NCBI GenBank assembly: GCA_050018415.1
Contig: JBEKAB010000007.1
Span: forward strand, 1-64,000
From: UBA1161 sp002311745
Lineage (GTDB): Bacteria > Planctomycetota > Phycisphaerae > Tepidisphaerales > Tepidisphaeraceae
Direction of reading: 5' to 3'
Length of the DNA: 64,000 nt
Below, piece by piece: positions 24,278 through 33,031 of this stretch. Both the position numbers and the translations under genes were made by a program. The notes below the pieces were generated by a model, which saw nothing but the letters and a program-made list of their open reading frames with translations, was not told the origin of the DNA and did no database searches. Numbering within the stretch: position 1 is the stretch's first letter; the number at the start of each line of letters is the position of its first letter.

Positions 24278-24360
24278 TGCGGCTGACAGGAGTCGAACCT
24301 GCACGTCTTTTGGACACAAGAACCTGAATCTTGCGCGTCTGCCAATTCCGCCACAGCCGC
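24278..24360 (-). tRNA. tRNA-Leu (anticodon CAG)
   Basis: On the minus strand the acceptor arms GCGGCTG and CAGCCGC pair fully, with discriminator A. The D-arm GGCGGAATTGGCAGACG is leucine type. The anticodon arm CAAGA-TTCAGGT-TCTTG gives anticodon CAG. A variable arm follows, and the T-arm is GCAGG-TTCGACT-CCTGT. Length is 83 bases. CCA is not encoded. It lies alone between higA and smpB. Confidence 0.95.
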
Positions 24361-24459
24361 GACGGAAAAATCATCTTAGAAACCGCCACCCAAGCCCGTC
24401 AAGCCATGTCCCGCCCGATGCGGCCACGACGGGCAAAACGACGATACAATGGGCAGCGC

Positions 24460-24930
24460 ATGAGTGACCGCCCCAACGCCAACCTCTCACCGCGCATCAC
24501 CAATCGCCGGGCGATGCACAACTATTTCATCACCGCCAAGCTGGAATGCGGCCTCGCCCTGCTGGGCAGCGAGGTCAAGTCCCTGCGCCTGGGCCGCTGC
24601 CAGTTGGCCGAATCCTTCGCCCGCGTCGAGGGCAGCCAGTTGGTCCTGCACGGCTGCCACATCGACCCCTACGAAAAAGCCGCCGTCGGCCACGATCCTC
24701 TACGCGAAAAAAAACTGCTGGCCCATCGCCGCGAGATCCGCCGCCTGGAAAACGAAACCGCCCAGCGCGGCGTGACCCTGATCCCCCTGGCGATCTATTT
24801 CAAGAAGGGCCTGGCCAAGCTCGAGCTGGGCGTGGCCCGCGGCAAGCAGGAGCACGACAAACGCGAAGCGATCAAACGCAAAGAGCAGGACCGCGAGCTC
24901 CGCCGCGCCACCATGACCCACCGAAAATAG
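24460..24930 (+). CDS. smpB: SsrA-binding protein SmpB
   Basis: A 156-aa protein that carries tmRNA to stalled ribosomes. Core: PRITNRRAMHNYFITAKLEC, GLALLGSEVKSLRLGRCQLA, HGCHIDPYEKA and LLAHRREIRRLENETAQRGV, with KKGLAKLELGVARGKQEHDK and the basic C-terminal tail. The start at 24460 (MSDRPNANL) is chosen; the longer frame overlaps the tRNA. Its tmRNA partner is not in the window. A MITE-like element starts one base after the stop. Confidence 0.95.
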   Translation: MSDRPNANLSPRITNRRAMHNYFITAKLECGLALLGSEVKSLRLGRCQLAESFARVEGSQLVLHGCHIDPYEKAAVGHDPLREKKLLAHRREIRRLENETAQRGVTLIPLAIYFKKGLAKLELGVARGKQEHDKREAIKRKEQDRELRRATMTHRK

Positions 24931-24931
24931 G

Positions 24932-25087
24932 AAAGGCAACCACGGAGGCACGGAGACACGGAGGTCAACTTGTCCCCTGACCCCAATTGCTTAAATCCAA
25001 GCTTTACAATTTTGTTGACGATCCAATGCGTTTGTACTCTGATCGAAATGAGCGCCTCCGTGTCTCCGTGCCTCCGTGGTTGCCTTT
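24932..25087. repeat. MITE-like element, copy 1
   Basis: A 156-bp element with perfect 33-bp terminal inverted repeats (outer part AAAGGCAACCACGGAGGC; inner part made of CACGGAG-type units). The core of about 90 bases has no open frame. The reverse complement of copy 2 at 41517-41659 shares the core (GACGATCCAATGC, CTCTGATCGAAATGAGCG). Located exactly between smpB and gltX. Confidence 0.85.
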
Positions 25088-25090
25088 AAT

Positions 25091-26728
25091 TCATTGACTC
25101 GTCGCAAAGCGCAAGCAGTTGTCGATTCGCCGCAGGGTGCGCTCTTTTCCCAGAAATTCCAGGCTGGCGAAAATCGGCGGGCTGATGCTCGTGCCGCTGA
25201 CGGCCACGCGAATCGGCTGGGCCACTTTCCCCAAGGCCAGCGATGCCGATGCGCAATACCCCTTGACCGCGGCCTCCACGCAAGCCGCCGTCCAGTCCAG
25301 AGTCTCGTCCAGAACCTGCCGCATCCGCCCCAGCACGTTCAGACCCTGCTTGTCGTTTTTCAGCAGGATCTTTTCCACCGCGTCGGCTTGGTACTCGATG
25401 TTTTCATCCGCCAGGAACAAGAACCGGCTCTTCTGTTCCGCCTCGCGCAGGGTGCGCATGCCGACGTTCATGGCGATCACCTTTTCCAGGGCGGCGGCGT
25501 CGGCGCTGCCCAGCGGTGAGTCCGCATTGACCGACAAAAAATCCCGCATGGCCGGCACGAGCTGCGTCGCCCCGGCGGCGGCACACGCCTCGGTGTTGAA
25601 CGCCAGCAGTTTGTCGCGGTTGAATTTCGCGTTGGCCTGACCCACCCGGTCCAGGGAAAAAAGCTGGACCATCTCCCCCACGCTCATGCGCTCCCTGTCC
25701 CCGCCCGGACTCCACCCCAAGAGCGCCAAAAAATTCAGCAGCACGTCCGGCAAATAGCCGCTGGCCCGAAAATCGTGAACCAATATCTCCGGTAAATCGC
25801 CCGCTTCCAGCCCCACGACGGGCATCAGCTTCTGCTGCTCGGCCGCTTCCAATTGCCGCCCATCATCGGCCAGCCACCCCTCGATCCGCCCGGTCTCCAA
25901 CGCCGCCGCCGCGGCCAGCTCCGCCGCGCTCCGCTTGGTATTTTTCAACCACACATTGGCGCGATGGCGAATCTTCTTGTCCCGATCGCGCTTGCCCATC
26001 TTGCTGCCGTCGGTGTTGAGGATGACCGGCAGATGCCCGTACGTCGGCCGCGCATAGCCCAGGGCCTCCTGCAACGCGATGTGGTTGACCGTATTGAGCA
26101 GATGTTCCTGGCCGCGCAGGATGTGGCTGATCCCCATCGCCGCATCATCCACCACCACCGCGAAGTGATACGTCGGCATCCCATCGGTCTTGCGGATGAC
26201 AAAATCCTGCACCTGACTCGCCCCCAGGACGATCTCCTTGCCCAGCACCACGTCGTGAAAGCGAAACTCGCGCACCGGCATGGCGAAGCGCACCACCGCC
26301 GGCCGACCTTCGGATTCGTATTTGCGGATTTGCTCATCCGTCAGCTTGGGCCGCTTGTAGATGTACGCCCGCTTGGCCCGCTCGGCGATTCTTCGCTGCC
26401 CTTCCAATTCCTCCGGCGTCTCGTACGCCTTGTACGCCATGCCTTGCGACATCAACTGTTCGATGATCCCGTTGTAGGCTTCCAGGCGCTTGGACTGAAA
26501 CACCAGCTCGACGTTGTCCCAGTTCAGCCCCAGCCAGCGCAGATCATCCAGCAGTTGCTTGACCGCCTGCTCGCTGCTGCGTGCCAGGTCGGTGTCTTCG
26601 ATCCGCAACAGGAATTGCCCGCCGGAGTGGCGGGCCAGAAGCCAGTTGAACAGTGCCGTGCGTGCTCCGCCGACGTGGAGATATCCCGTCGGCGAAGGAG
26701 CAAACCGCGTAACGATCTGGAAACTCAT
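25091..26728 (-). CDS. gltX: Glutamyl-tRNA synthetase
   Basis: A 545-aa class I synthetase. The HIGH motif appears as GYLHVGGARTALFNWLLA and the KMSKR motif as GSKMGKRDRDKKIRH, the latter with Gly for Ser. FVIRKTDGMPTYHFAVVVDD and the LRGQEHLLNTVNHIALQEAL stretches are standard. The C-terminal anticodon-binding domain is complete. Whether it is discriminating (Glu only) or also charges tRNA-Gln cannot be told. It sits close behind a MITE and is convergent with smpB. Confidence 0.95.
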   Translation of the reverse strand: MSFQIVTRFAPSPTGYLHVGGARTALFNWLLARHSGGQFLLRIEDTDLARSSEQAVKQLLDDLRWLGLNWDNVELVFQSKRLEAYNGIIEQLMSQGMAYKAYETPEELEGQRRIAERAKRAYIYKRPKLTDEQIRKYESEGRPAVVRFAMPVREFRFHDVVLGKEIVLGASQVQDFVIRKTDGMPTYHFAVVVDDAAMGISHILRGQEHLLNTVNHIALQEALGYARPTYGHLPVILNTDGSKMGKRDRDKKIRHRANVWLKNTKRSAAELAAAAALETGRIEGWLADDGRQLEAAEQQKLMPVVGLEAGDLPEILVHDFRASGYLPDVLLNFLALLGWSPGGDRERMSVGEMVQLFSLDRVGQANAKFNRDKLLAFNTEACAAAGATQLVPAMRDFLSVNADSPLGSADAAALEKVIAMNVGMRTLREAEQKSRFLFLADENIEYQADAVEKILLKNDKQGLNVLGRMRQVLDETLDWTAACVEAAVKGYCASASLALGKVAQPIRVAVSGTSISPPIFASLEFLGKERTLRRIDNCLRFATSQ

Positions 26729-26774
26729 GGCCCGCGATTATGCCGCTGGCCGCCCCCGGAGCAAGCGGCGCCCT

Positions 26775-28037
26775 TTATGAGTGCCCCTGATGCACCTGCT
26801 CGATCCACTGCGCCGTCTGGCTCAGCCAATCGTTGTGGGCGAAATTCGCGCGGATGCGGCAGGCCGCGGCGGCGTAGGCGGGATTGCCCAGGACGCGCTC
26901 GATCGCCGAAGTGGCGCGGGCCGTGGAAAATTCCCTGGCCGGCACCACCTCCGCCACGCCCAGGCGCAGTAAGCGCCGGGCGTTATCCGGCTGATCGTGG
27001 GCCATCGGCATGACCACCTGCGGCACTCCCGCGGCCAGGCCCTGCGCGCAGGTGCCGATGCCGCCGTGATGCACCAGGGCCGCGCAACGCGGCAACAGCT
27101 TGCTGAACGGCGCATAGGCCATGGGGCAAATCTCCGGCGGCAAATTCCGCGGAACCTGCTCCAGATGCCGCGATAACAGCACGCCGCGGCGGCTTAGGCG
27201 GCGGCAGACCTCGACCGCCGTGACGAAAAATTCCCGCCCGTGCCGCATGGCGCTTCCCGCCGTGAACGCAACCGGCGCTTCTCCGTCATTCAAAAACCTG
27301 ACGAGCCGGTCCTCCAATGGAACAATCTCCGCTTCATCGAAGAGCGGAAATCCGGTCAGCACGGTCTGCGGCGGCCAGTCCGGCGCCGGCGGGGCAAACC
27401 AGGGCGGGAACAATCCGATCACGCGGTCCGGCGAGTGCATCCAATCAAGAATCCTCTTGACCGGCTTCAACCCCAGCGTTGCCCGAAACGCGTTGATCGG
27501 CCCGGCCAGCGATTTGTCGATCCCCAGCGCATCGGCCAGCGCGTACCTCAACCGTTTCAACCAGGCCGGCTGCCATGCCGCCAGGGGCAGCAGCGGACGG
27601 TACGCCGGCTGCTCCACGCTGCGCAGCACGGACGGCGAAAGATGCACCGACACCGTGGGAATCCCCAGCTTCTCCTGCGCGATGCGCCCGCCGAATACCA
27701 GCGACGAGATTACGAGCACCGTTTTTCCCGGCGTCTGCCGTTGGGCGATGGCGCGGTAATACGGCTCCAGCAGTGCCGCCGCCAAGGCCGCAACCACGCC
27801 AGAGCCGCGCAGCGGATGCCATATCTCGGCGTTGCCGGCAAATCGCTCGAACTGCTGGGCTGTCCCCACGGGCGCAAAATCAAACCCCAGCTTCTGGACC
27901 AGGTTCAGATAGATCGCCGGGGCGATGATGCTGACGCGATGCCCCCGGCGGCGCAATTCCTGTGCGATCCCCAAAAACGGATGCACGTCGCCGTGGCTTC
28001 CCAAAGCGGCAATCAGAATGTGCAATGAATCCACCAC
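26775..28037 (-). CDS. Glycosyltransferase family 1 (UDP-glycosyltransferase type)
   Basis: A 420-aa GT-B enzyme. The N-terminal half starts LHILIAALGSHGDVHPFLGI, the typical acceptor-binding start (GSxGDVxPxLxLAxxLxxxGH). The C-terminal donor site has ALVHHGGIGTCAQGLAAGVP and QVVMPMAHDQPDNARRL, the HHGGxGT...GxPxxxxPxxxDQ signature of this family. It probably glycosylates a lipid or small molecule; substrate unknown. It is divergent from the FtsQ-like gene, with 91 bases between. Confidence 0.9.
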   Translation of the reverse strand: MVDSLHILIAALGSHGDVHPFLGIAQELRRRGHRVSIIAPAIYLNLVQKLGFDFAPVGTAQQFERFAGNAEIWHPLRGSGVVAALAAALLEPYYRAIAQRQTPGKTVLVISSLVFGGRIAQEKLGIPTVSVHLSPSVLRSVEQPAYRPLLPLAAWQPAWLKRLRYALADALGIDKSLAGPINAFRATLGLKPVKRILDWMHSPDRVIGLFPPWFAPPAPDWPPQTVLTGFPLFDEAEIVPLEDRLVRFLNDGEAPVAFTAGSAMRHGREFFVTAVEVCRRLSRRGVLLSRHLEQVPRNLPPEICPMAYAPFSKLLPRCAALVHHGGIGTCAQGLAAGVPQVVMPMAHDQPDNARRLLRLGVAEVVPAREFSTARATSAIERVLGNPAYAAAACRIRANFAHNDWLSQTAQWIEQVHQGHS

Positions 28038-28128
28038 AATTCTCCCCCATATCGGCGATTATGGCAGGCGGGGCGGCCAAAGGGTAACGTCCCCGGCCCC
28101 CAGCGTCCGATAAAGAGTTTGTCTGACT

Positions 28129-29031
28129 ATGCGTAGATCAAGACGCTCGGCCTCCTCGCCGCGCCGTAAATCTTCGTCTTTTGATCCCTGGACGGTGATC
28201 CTGCATCTCCTGATCGCCGTGATCTTCGTCTCGGCCGCGGTGTCGATCTTTCGCATTTCCCAGATTTACGTTGACCGCCGCCTGGCTTTCCCCACCCATC
28301 CGCCCAAGGCCGTGCTGACCAACCGCCCGGCGTGGATGAGTGATTTCCTGGCCGAGCAAATCGTCAAATCCGCCCAGCCGATCGGCCTTCACTCCGCTTT
28401 CGACCGCCAGCTCCTGCTCGACACCGCCAACGCGCTCAAATCCAACCCGTGGATTCGCCGGATCAACCAGATTCGTCGCGTCTATGGCGAAGGCCCCGGC
28501 GACACCATCGAGATCGACTGCCAGTACCGCGCCCCCGTCGCCCTGGTCCAATGGGGTGATTACTACTGGCTGGTGGACGGCCAGGGAGTCAAGCTCCCCG
28601 AGCAGTACGCCGCCGAGCAGTTGCCCAAGATCATGTTCGGCTCGGATGGCAGGATGAACGTGCGGATCATCGAGGGCGTGGCCCACGCCCCGCCGGAATC
28701 CGGCAACCGCTGGAGCGGCGACGACCTGTCCGGCGGCCTGGAGCTGGCTCGGCTGTTGTGCGGCCAGGACTATGCCGAGCAAATCCGCATCATTGACGTC
28801 AGCAACTTCGGTGGCCGCCGCGACGACCGCGAGGCCCAGATCGTCCTGGTCACGCAATTCAACACCCAGATCCGCTGGGGCCGCCCCCCCAGCGCCAAGG
28901 ACGGCTTCGTCGAGGTCGCCGCTTCGGCCAAACTCGCCGCCCTGCAAAACATCTTCCGCCAGGACAAACGCATCGACGCCCATCAGCCCTGGATCGATCT
29001 GCGCTTCGACCGCGTCACCTGCCCGGAATAG
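28129..29031 (+). CDS. FtsQ/DivIB-like cell division protein (putative)
   Basis: A 300-aa bitopic protein: a basic cytoplasmic N-terminus, one membrane helix at residues 20-40 (TVILHLLIAVIFVSAAVSIF), then an extracytoplasmic region. LDTANALKSNPWIRRINQIR is POTRA-like. YWLVDGQGVKLP, followed by a beta domain, parallels the VDxxGxxxxP step of FtsQ. It stands just ahead of mraZ-rsmH-ftsL-like-ftsI, as ftsQ does elsewhere, although the order differs. Sequence similarity is weak, so the name is an inference from architecture and context. Confidence 0.55.
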   Translation: MRRSRRSASSPRRKSSSFDPWTVILHLLIAVIFVSAAVSIFRISQIYVDRRLAFPTHPPKAVLTNRPAWMSDFLAEQIVKSAQPIGLHSAFDRQLLLDTANALKSNPWIRRINQIRRVYGEGPGDTIEIDCQYRAPVALVQWGDYYWLVDGQGVKLPEQYAAEQLPKIMFGSDGRMNVRIIEGVAHAPPESGNRWSGDDLSGGLELARLLCGQDYAEQIRIIDVSNFGGRRDDREAQIVLVTQFNTQIRWGRPPSAKDGFVEVAASAKLAALQNIFRQDKRIDAHQPWIDLRFDRVTCPE

Positions 29032-29042
29032 ATAGTAGTGCG

Positions 29043-29097
29043 TAGAAAGTAGAAAGGAGACGCTGCCGCTGCTCTCCTTTCTACTCTCTACTTTCTA
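29043..29097. repeat. Inverted repeat of GTAGAAAG-type units
   Basis: TAGAAAGTAGAAAGGAGA (29043-29060) and its reverse complement with one extra unit (29073-29097) form a long hairpin with a 12-base loop. It fills the gap between two genes, and a related string occurs near 57520-57545. Confidence 0.7.
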
Positions 29098-29107
29098 CAA
29101 TCTAGCC

Positions 29108-29719
29108 ATGCTTCCAGCATGGCTTGCCGTTCAGTTGGCGGCGTTGGCGCTGTCGGCCTTTCGCGTGCGGTTGTCGATCGCCCTGCCCGCCGCCGGCGAG
29201 CAATCCGCCTTGGCCCTGATGCTCATCGCGCAGGTCGTGGCGTCGGCGCTTCTGTTTCCCTTGCTGCTGCGCAATCGCCGCCAGACAATCCTGACCATCG
29301 CGACAGCTTGGCCGATGGGGCAAATGGCCTGTTTCCTGGCCGATGCGCCGGTGGACCGATTCATCGCCGCCGAAGCACTGGTGACACTATGGATAGTGGC
29401 CCTCGCCCTGTGGAACTGGGCGGTGCCAAGGGCGCAAGCGGTGGGCGCTGCCGTCGCGGCGATGATCAGCCTCGGCGGGCCGTTGCTGTGGTATCTGCGC
29501 GCAGAATTTGTAAGGGAATCAGCCGACGTCCACTGGCCGACCGATGCGCTGCTGGGTCCGGTGATGGGGGCGCTTTCCCAGATTTTCCCAGATCATCCGC
29601 CGGCCATCGCGTGGTGGCCGTTGGTCGGCCTGGCTGCGCTGGCGGTCATGGTGAGTGCGTTTACGCGGATGCTGCATCCTGCGTCACCAGGGCACATTTC
29701 GACACGGACAGAACAATAA
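29108..29719 (+). CDS. Hypothetical membrane protein
   Basis: A 203-aa protein with about five hydrophobic segments (for example ALALMLIAQVVASALLFPLLL and ALVTLWIVALALWNWAVP), ending WWPLVGLAALAVMVSAFTRML. It follows the FtsQ-like gene across a short inverted repeat and precedes mraZ by 249 bases. Family unknown. It could be an envelope protein, by context only. Confidence 0.65.
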   Translation: MLPAWLAVQLAALALSAFRVRLSIALPAAGEQSALALMLIAQVVASALLFPLLLRNRRQTILTIATAWPMGQMACFLADAPVDRFIAAEALVTLWIVALALWNWAVPRAQAVGAAVAAMISLGGPLLWYLRAEFVRESADVHWPTDALLGPVMGALSQIFPDHPPAIAWWPLVGLAALAVMVSAFTRMLHPASPGHISTRTEQ

Positions 29720-29785
29720 CGGCCATCAGCGAGCTTTTTTTTCGGGCACGCACGAATGTCGACTTGCACAAGCTGTGGCGACATG

Positions 29786-29794
29786 TTATCCACA
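29786..29794 (+). promoter_or_regulatory. DnaA-box match upstream of mraZ
   Basis: TTATCCACA is a perfect match to the DnaA-box consensus. It is single, so no origin is implied. It lies in the 249-base mraZ upstream gap, which also holds an imperfect inverted repeat GGTGGTAGAAAATCCCACAC near 29937-29957, a possible MraZ self-repression site. Nothing else is seen in the gap. Confidence 0.35.
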
Positions 29795-29968
29795 ATATTC
29801 TCGACAGCGTTTGTCCGCACGCGCCCGCTGAAAAACGCGGATTTACTGTGGCGGGCGACACGCGCGGCTCGACGCTCATCATTTCTTTAAGAATTTTTTG
29901 CGCGACACAATCTTTCTTCTTGCATCTGCGGCGAAAGGTGGTAGAAAATCCCACACCTAATTGGCTGA

Positions 29969-30460
29969 ATGGAACGAAATCCCTTGCGGACCCCGTTCTT
30001 CTATGGCGAGTACGATCTCAGTATCGATGCCAAGAATCGGTTGTTGGTTCCGGCAACGATTCGCAAGCTCATTGTACCAGAAATACACGGGGACGCGTTT
30101 TGCGTAAGGGTGCGGGACAGGGTGTTGTGGCTGTATCCGGAACTGTACTACAGGCGGTTGGCCAATTTCGGGATACGGCCGCAGATTGCACCCAGTGAAA
30201 ACATACGAGACGCCGATCATTTGCACTTTGCCTTGGCGGCTCGAGTGGAATGGGACAATCAGGGCCGCGTGGTGCTGCCGGATAGGTTGCTCCGCGAGGC
30301 ACAACTGGGAAAGGAAGTGACGCTCATCGGTACGCGCGACCACTTGGAGTTGTGGAACCGCCAAGACTGGGCAAAACACCGGGCGCACATTTCCGAGCAA
30401 CGCGCAGCCATTGAGGCCAGGATGCAACTTGGCCAGCAGGAAAAAACGGATCGCTCCTGA
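29969..30460 (+). CDS. mraZ: Transcriptional regulator MraZ
   Basis: A 163-aa protein with two SpoVT-AbrB-like halves: FFYGEYDLSIDAKNRLLVPA near residue 10 and ALAARVEWDNQGRVVLPDRL near residue 88. MraZ binds repeats upstream of the division and cell-wall operon and controls it (family knowledge). LIGTRDHLELWNRQDW is characteristic. It is separated from rsmH by an unusually long 682-base gap. Confidence 0.92.
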   Translation: MERNPLRTPFFYGEYDLSIDAKNRLLVPATIRKLIVPEIHGDAFCVRVRDRVLWLYPELYYRRLANFGIRPQIAPSENIRDADHLHFALAARVEWDNQGRVVLPDRLLREAQLGKEVTLIGTRDHLELWNRQDWAKHRAHISEQRAAIEARMQLGQQEKTDRS

Positions 30461-31142
30461 TCTACACATCTGATGATGGGATCGGGGCGAACAACTCGGG
30501 TTGGATGGACCAACCCATTGAATATAGATCAGTTGGGCATAACACATTTGGGAGCAAACAACGGGTGATAGGCGGTGGCCAGGTTGTCTTTAACCTGAGC
30601 ACATTGCGGGAGAAAGACTCAGGGAAGGCCAAGTCTTTCTGAAAGTTCACGGAAGAATTTAATTTGGTCGCAAGCCAAGAGCGTGTGCTGGCGGCATGGA
30701 GGCTGCGCGCACGCCGGCCGGAAAGAGGGCACGGAGGCTCGGTTGTACCGGCTGTGCATGCGACGCAACCGCGCGGCTGCAGGGAGTAGCGCGCGACGAG
30801 TGATCCAGTCGGCCAAGGATTGCGGCGACGGAGCGCCCAAATCCCTGACCGACCGAGCTTTGCGGTGCAGAAGGAGTCGTCCCACGGATGGGGCCCTCGG
30901 CTGTAATCCGAGGGGAAATGGATGTCCGGCTCTTTCTGTATCGTTCCGATGTCAGCCACGGCCGGACTTTTTCCGGGCCGTGTTAGCTAGGCAACTGTAT
31001 TTTCTCACGCCGCGACGCCCAAAGTCAAATTTGCAGCTCCGCAACCCGAGAACCGCGGCTCGAACAATTGCCTAACATTTATTCCCCCCCGCAATTGCCA
31101 AAGGCAAGCGCCAAGTTCGCGGATTTTTCGTAACCTGTAGAG
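30461..31142 (+). ncRNA. 682-base mraZ-rsmH spacer, candidate structured RNA
   Basis: No credible protein frame is present; the open frames are Arg/Cys/Ser-rich and unlike proteins. Several GC-rich stems can be drawn: CCTCGG-CTGTAAT-CCGAGG (about 30896-30914) inside a longer stem CGGA...TCCG, and a CACGGCCGGA / TCCGGGCCGTG hairpin (30957-30982). An outer pair TAGGCAA (about 30989) / TTGCCTA (about 31074) also occurs. It is not RNase P RNA, tmRNA or SRP RNA by the signatures I know. It may be a regulatory leader or small RNA. Confidence 0.35.
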
Positions 31143-32069
31143 ATGCTCTTGCCGCCGGAAGGTCATGAGCCGGTCCTGCTGGGTCAGGTCCTGAACTACT
31201 TGGCTCCGGGCCCGGGGCAGACGTTTGTGGATTGCACCCTGGGCCGCGGCGGCCACGCCCTGGCCATCGCCCAGCGCCTGGGCCAGACCGGCTTGCTCAT
31301 TGGTCTGGAGGCCGACCCGCGAAATTTACGCTACGCCGCCGATCGCCTCAAAGCTTCTGCCTGCCCCACACGGCTGTTTCACGCCAACTTTTCCCAGCTT
31401 AAACAAGTGCTGGCCGAGGTCGGCCGGGACCAGGTGCACGGCATTCTGGCCGATCTGGGCGTCAGCACCAATCAATTGTTCGACCCCGCTTACGGATTGA
31501 GCTTCGATCAACCCATGCCGCTGGACATGCGTTTGGACCCGGACTTGCCGCGGACCGCCGCCGATCTCGTCAATCATCTCCCCGAATCCGAGCTGGCGCG
31601 CGTCCTATACGAACTCGCACAGGAGCGTTATTCGCGGCGAATCGCCAGAAAGATTGTCGAATCGCGGGAAGTTTCGCCGATCAAAACCACAGAAGCCCTT
31701 GCCGAGCTGGTCCGCTCGGCGATTCCGCGTTGGGCTGGACCCGTGCGGATTGATCCCGCCACCCGGACCTTTTTGGCCTTGAGGATGGCGGTCAACCGGG
31801 AGATGGAGAATCTGACCGCGTTGCTGCGAGAGGCCCCAGCCGCGTTGGCGGCCGGCGGACGCATCGCGGTGATCAGCTTCCAATCGACGGAGGATCGGGC
31901 CGTCAAGCAGGCGTTTGGGTCGTTGGAGAAGACCGGGGTCATGAGCATCCTCACGAAAAAGCCCCTCACCCCCACCCCCGAAGAAATGGCCTGCAATCCC
32001 CGATCCCGCTCCGCCAAGATGCGTGTCGCAGTAAAAAAGAGTTGCTCGTTGCTAGTTGCTAGTTGCTAG
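31143..32069 (+). CDS. rsmH: 16S rRNA m4C1402 methyltransferase RsmH
   Basis: A 308-aa SAM-dependent methyltransferase. HEPVLLGQVLNYLAPGPGQT, FVDCTLGRGGHALAIAQRLG (SAM motif), GIEAD-like GLEADPRN, GILADLGVSTNQLFDPAYGL, SFDQPMPLDMRLD and ISFQSTEDRAVKQAF are family marks. Family proteins normally end near RSRSAKMRVAVKK; here nine extra residues (SCSLLVASC) are encoded by a tandem repeat that supplies the stop. Within the division cluster. Confidence 0.95.
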   Translation: MLLPPEGHEPVLLGQVLNYLAPGPGQTFVDCTLGRGGHALAIAQRLGQTGLLIGLEADPRNLRYAADRLKASACPTRLFHANFSQLKQVLAEVGRDQVHGILADLGVSTNQLFDPAYGLSFDQPMPLDMRLDPDLPRTAADLVNHLPESELARVLYELAQERYSRRIARKIVESREVSPIKTTEALAELVRSAIPRWAGPVRIDPATRTFLALRMAVNREMENLTALLREAPAALAAGGRIAVISFQSTEDRAVKQAFGSLEKTGVMSILTKKPLTPTPEEMACNPRSRSAKMRVAVKKSCSLLVASC

Positions 32070-32128
32070 TTGCTAGTTGCTAGCCAAGCATTTCAACCAG
32101 CAACTAGCAACTAGCAACCAGCAACTCG
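32041..32128. repeat. Inverted tandem repeat of GTTGCTA units
   Basis: Six units of GTTGCTA/GTTGCTC type (32041-32083), then ten bases, then the reverse-complement units (CAACTAGCAACTAGCAACCA region, 32094-32128). It can form a long hairpin. The left arm overlaps the rsmH 3' end, and the right arm ends 15 bases before the next gene's ATG. Confidence 0.85.
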
Positions 32129-32142
32129 TTTTCGAGGCAGTT

Positions 32143-33021
32143 ATGACGCGAGAAACCAAGATCGGCCTGCTGGTGGGGCTGGCCTTCATCATCGTGATTG
32201 GGATTTTGCTCTCCGACCATTTCCGCTCGGCGATGGAGCCACCCCAGGCGGCTCTGTCCGGCGCCGCCTCCGCCGTGCGAGCCGCCGTCAACTCCCCCGG
32301 AACGGCCAATCCACCCATCACCATGGTGACCCCGGCCGATGCGCCGCCCAAACAACCCGTCCCCACCCGCGATGAGCTTAACCCCGCTCCCAGCCCGGTG
32401 ATTCCGTCCGCGCGGGCCAATCCGGATCAACAACCCTCGTCCGTCACGCCGGCGCCATCCAAGCCCGATCAGGTAGCCGGCGCCGATGCGCCCAGCCCGG
32501 ACGACGCCCTCAGGAAAGCCGCTCGCCAGCACGGTGAAGAGATCGTCCCAGCCGACCCCACCTCCACCGCCGACGCGCCAGCCCCCGCGGCCTCGATGAA
32601 AACCTACAAGGCCCAAAGCGGCGACTCCGTCTCCCGAATGGCTGCAAGGCTCTTGGGGGCAAACACCAAGGCCAATCGCCAGGCCATCATCAACGCCAAT
32701 CCCTCCTTGCAGGATGACCCCGACTACGTGGTCGTCGGGCAAAGCTATGTCATCCCCACGCGTGCCCAAGCCACCGCCGCCCCATCAACCCCCGCCGCTC
32801 CCGCCGCACCGTCCGCGGAAGCACCCTCAGGGCATTATTTCTACACCGTTCAGGCTGGCGACAGCCTGTGGCGCATCGCCAATGACCAGCTCGGCGACCC
32901 CACCGCCGTCGACGCCATCAAGGAGCTGAACCGCAGCATCCTCAAGGGCCAGGATCACGATGTGGTTCTGCCCGGCGCCAAGCTGCGGCTTCCCTTCAGG
33001 CCGGTGGCTTCGGCAGACTAG
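32143..33021 (+). CDS. Membrane-anchored protein with two LysM domains
   Basis: A 292-aa protein. Residues 6-26 form an uncleaved signal or anchor (IGLLVGLAFIIVIGILLSDHF), then a Pro/Ala-rich linker of about 120 residues. LysM 1 is KTYKAQSGDSVSRMAARLLG...YVIP (about 150-205). LysM 2 is YTVQAGDSLWRIANDQLGDP...LRLPF (about 232-285). LysM binds N-acetylglucosamine polymers, so it likely attaches to peptidoglycan during division. The start at 32143 avoids translating the repeat upstream. Located between rsmH and the FtsL-like gene. Confidence 0.85.
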   Translation: MTRETKIGLLVGLAFIIVIGILLSDHFRSAMEPPQAALSGAASAVRAAVNSPGTANPPITMVTPADAPPKQPVPTRDELNPAPSPVIPSARANPDQQPSSVTPAPSKPDQVAGADAPSPDDALRKAARQHGEEIVPADPTSTADAPAPAASMKTYKAQSGDSVSRMAARLLGANTKANRQAIINANPSLQDDPDYVVVGQSYVIPTRAQATAAPSTPAAPAAPSAEAPSGHYFYTVQAGDSLWRIANDQLGDPTAVDAIKELNRSILKGQDHDVVLPGAKLRLPFRPVASAD

Positions 33022-33031
33022 GGACCGGGCC

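Noticed and set aside
24932..25087. CRISPR array
   Set aside because: The direct short units in the arms are not spaced repeats with variable spacers. They form a single inverted-repeat element. No cas genes are in the window.
29720..29968. Replication origin near the DnaA-box match
   Set aside because: Only one box is found, with no AT-rich unwinding region or dnaA/dnaN genes nearby.
29119..30198. A 359-aa + strand frame over the membrane protein gene and mraZ
   Set aside because: Arg/Gly-rich out-of-frame translation of both genes. MraZ homology lies in a different frame.
30461..31142. RNase P RNA, tmRNA or SRP RNA in the mraZ-rsmH gap
   Set aside because: None of the conserved strings I know for these RNAs is present (for example GAGGAAAGTCC, the tmRNA ends, or the SRP GGAAGCA loop context).
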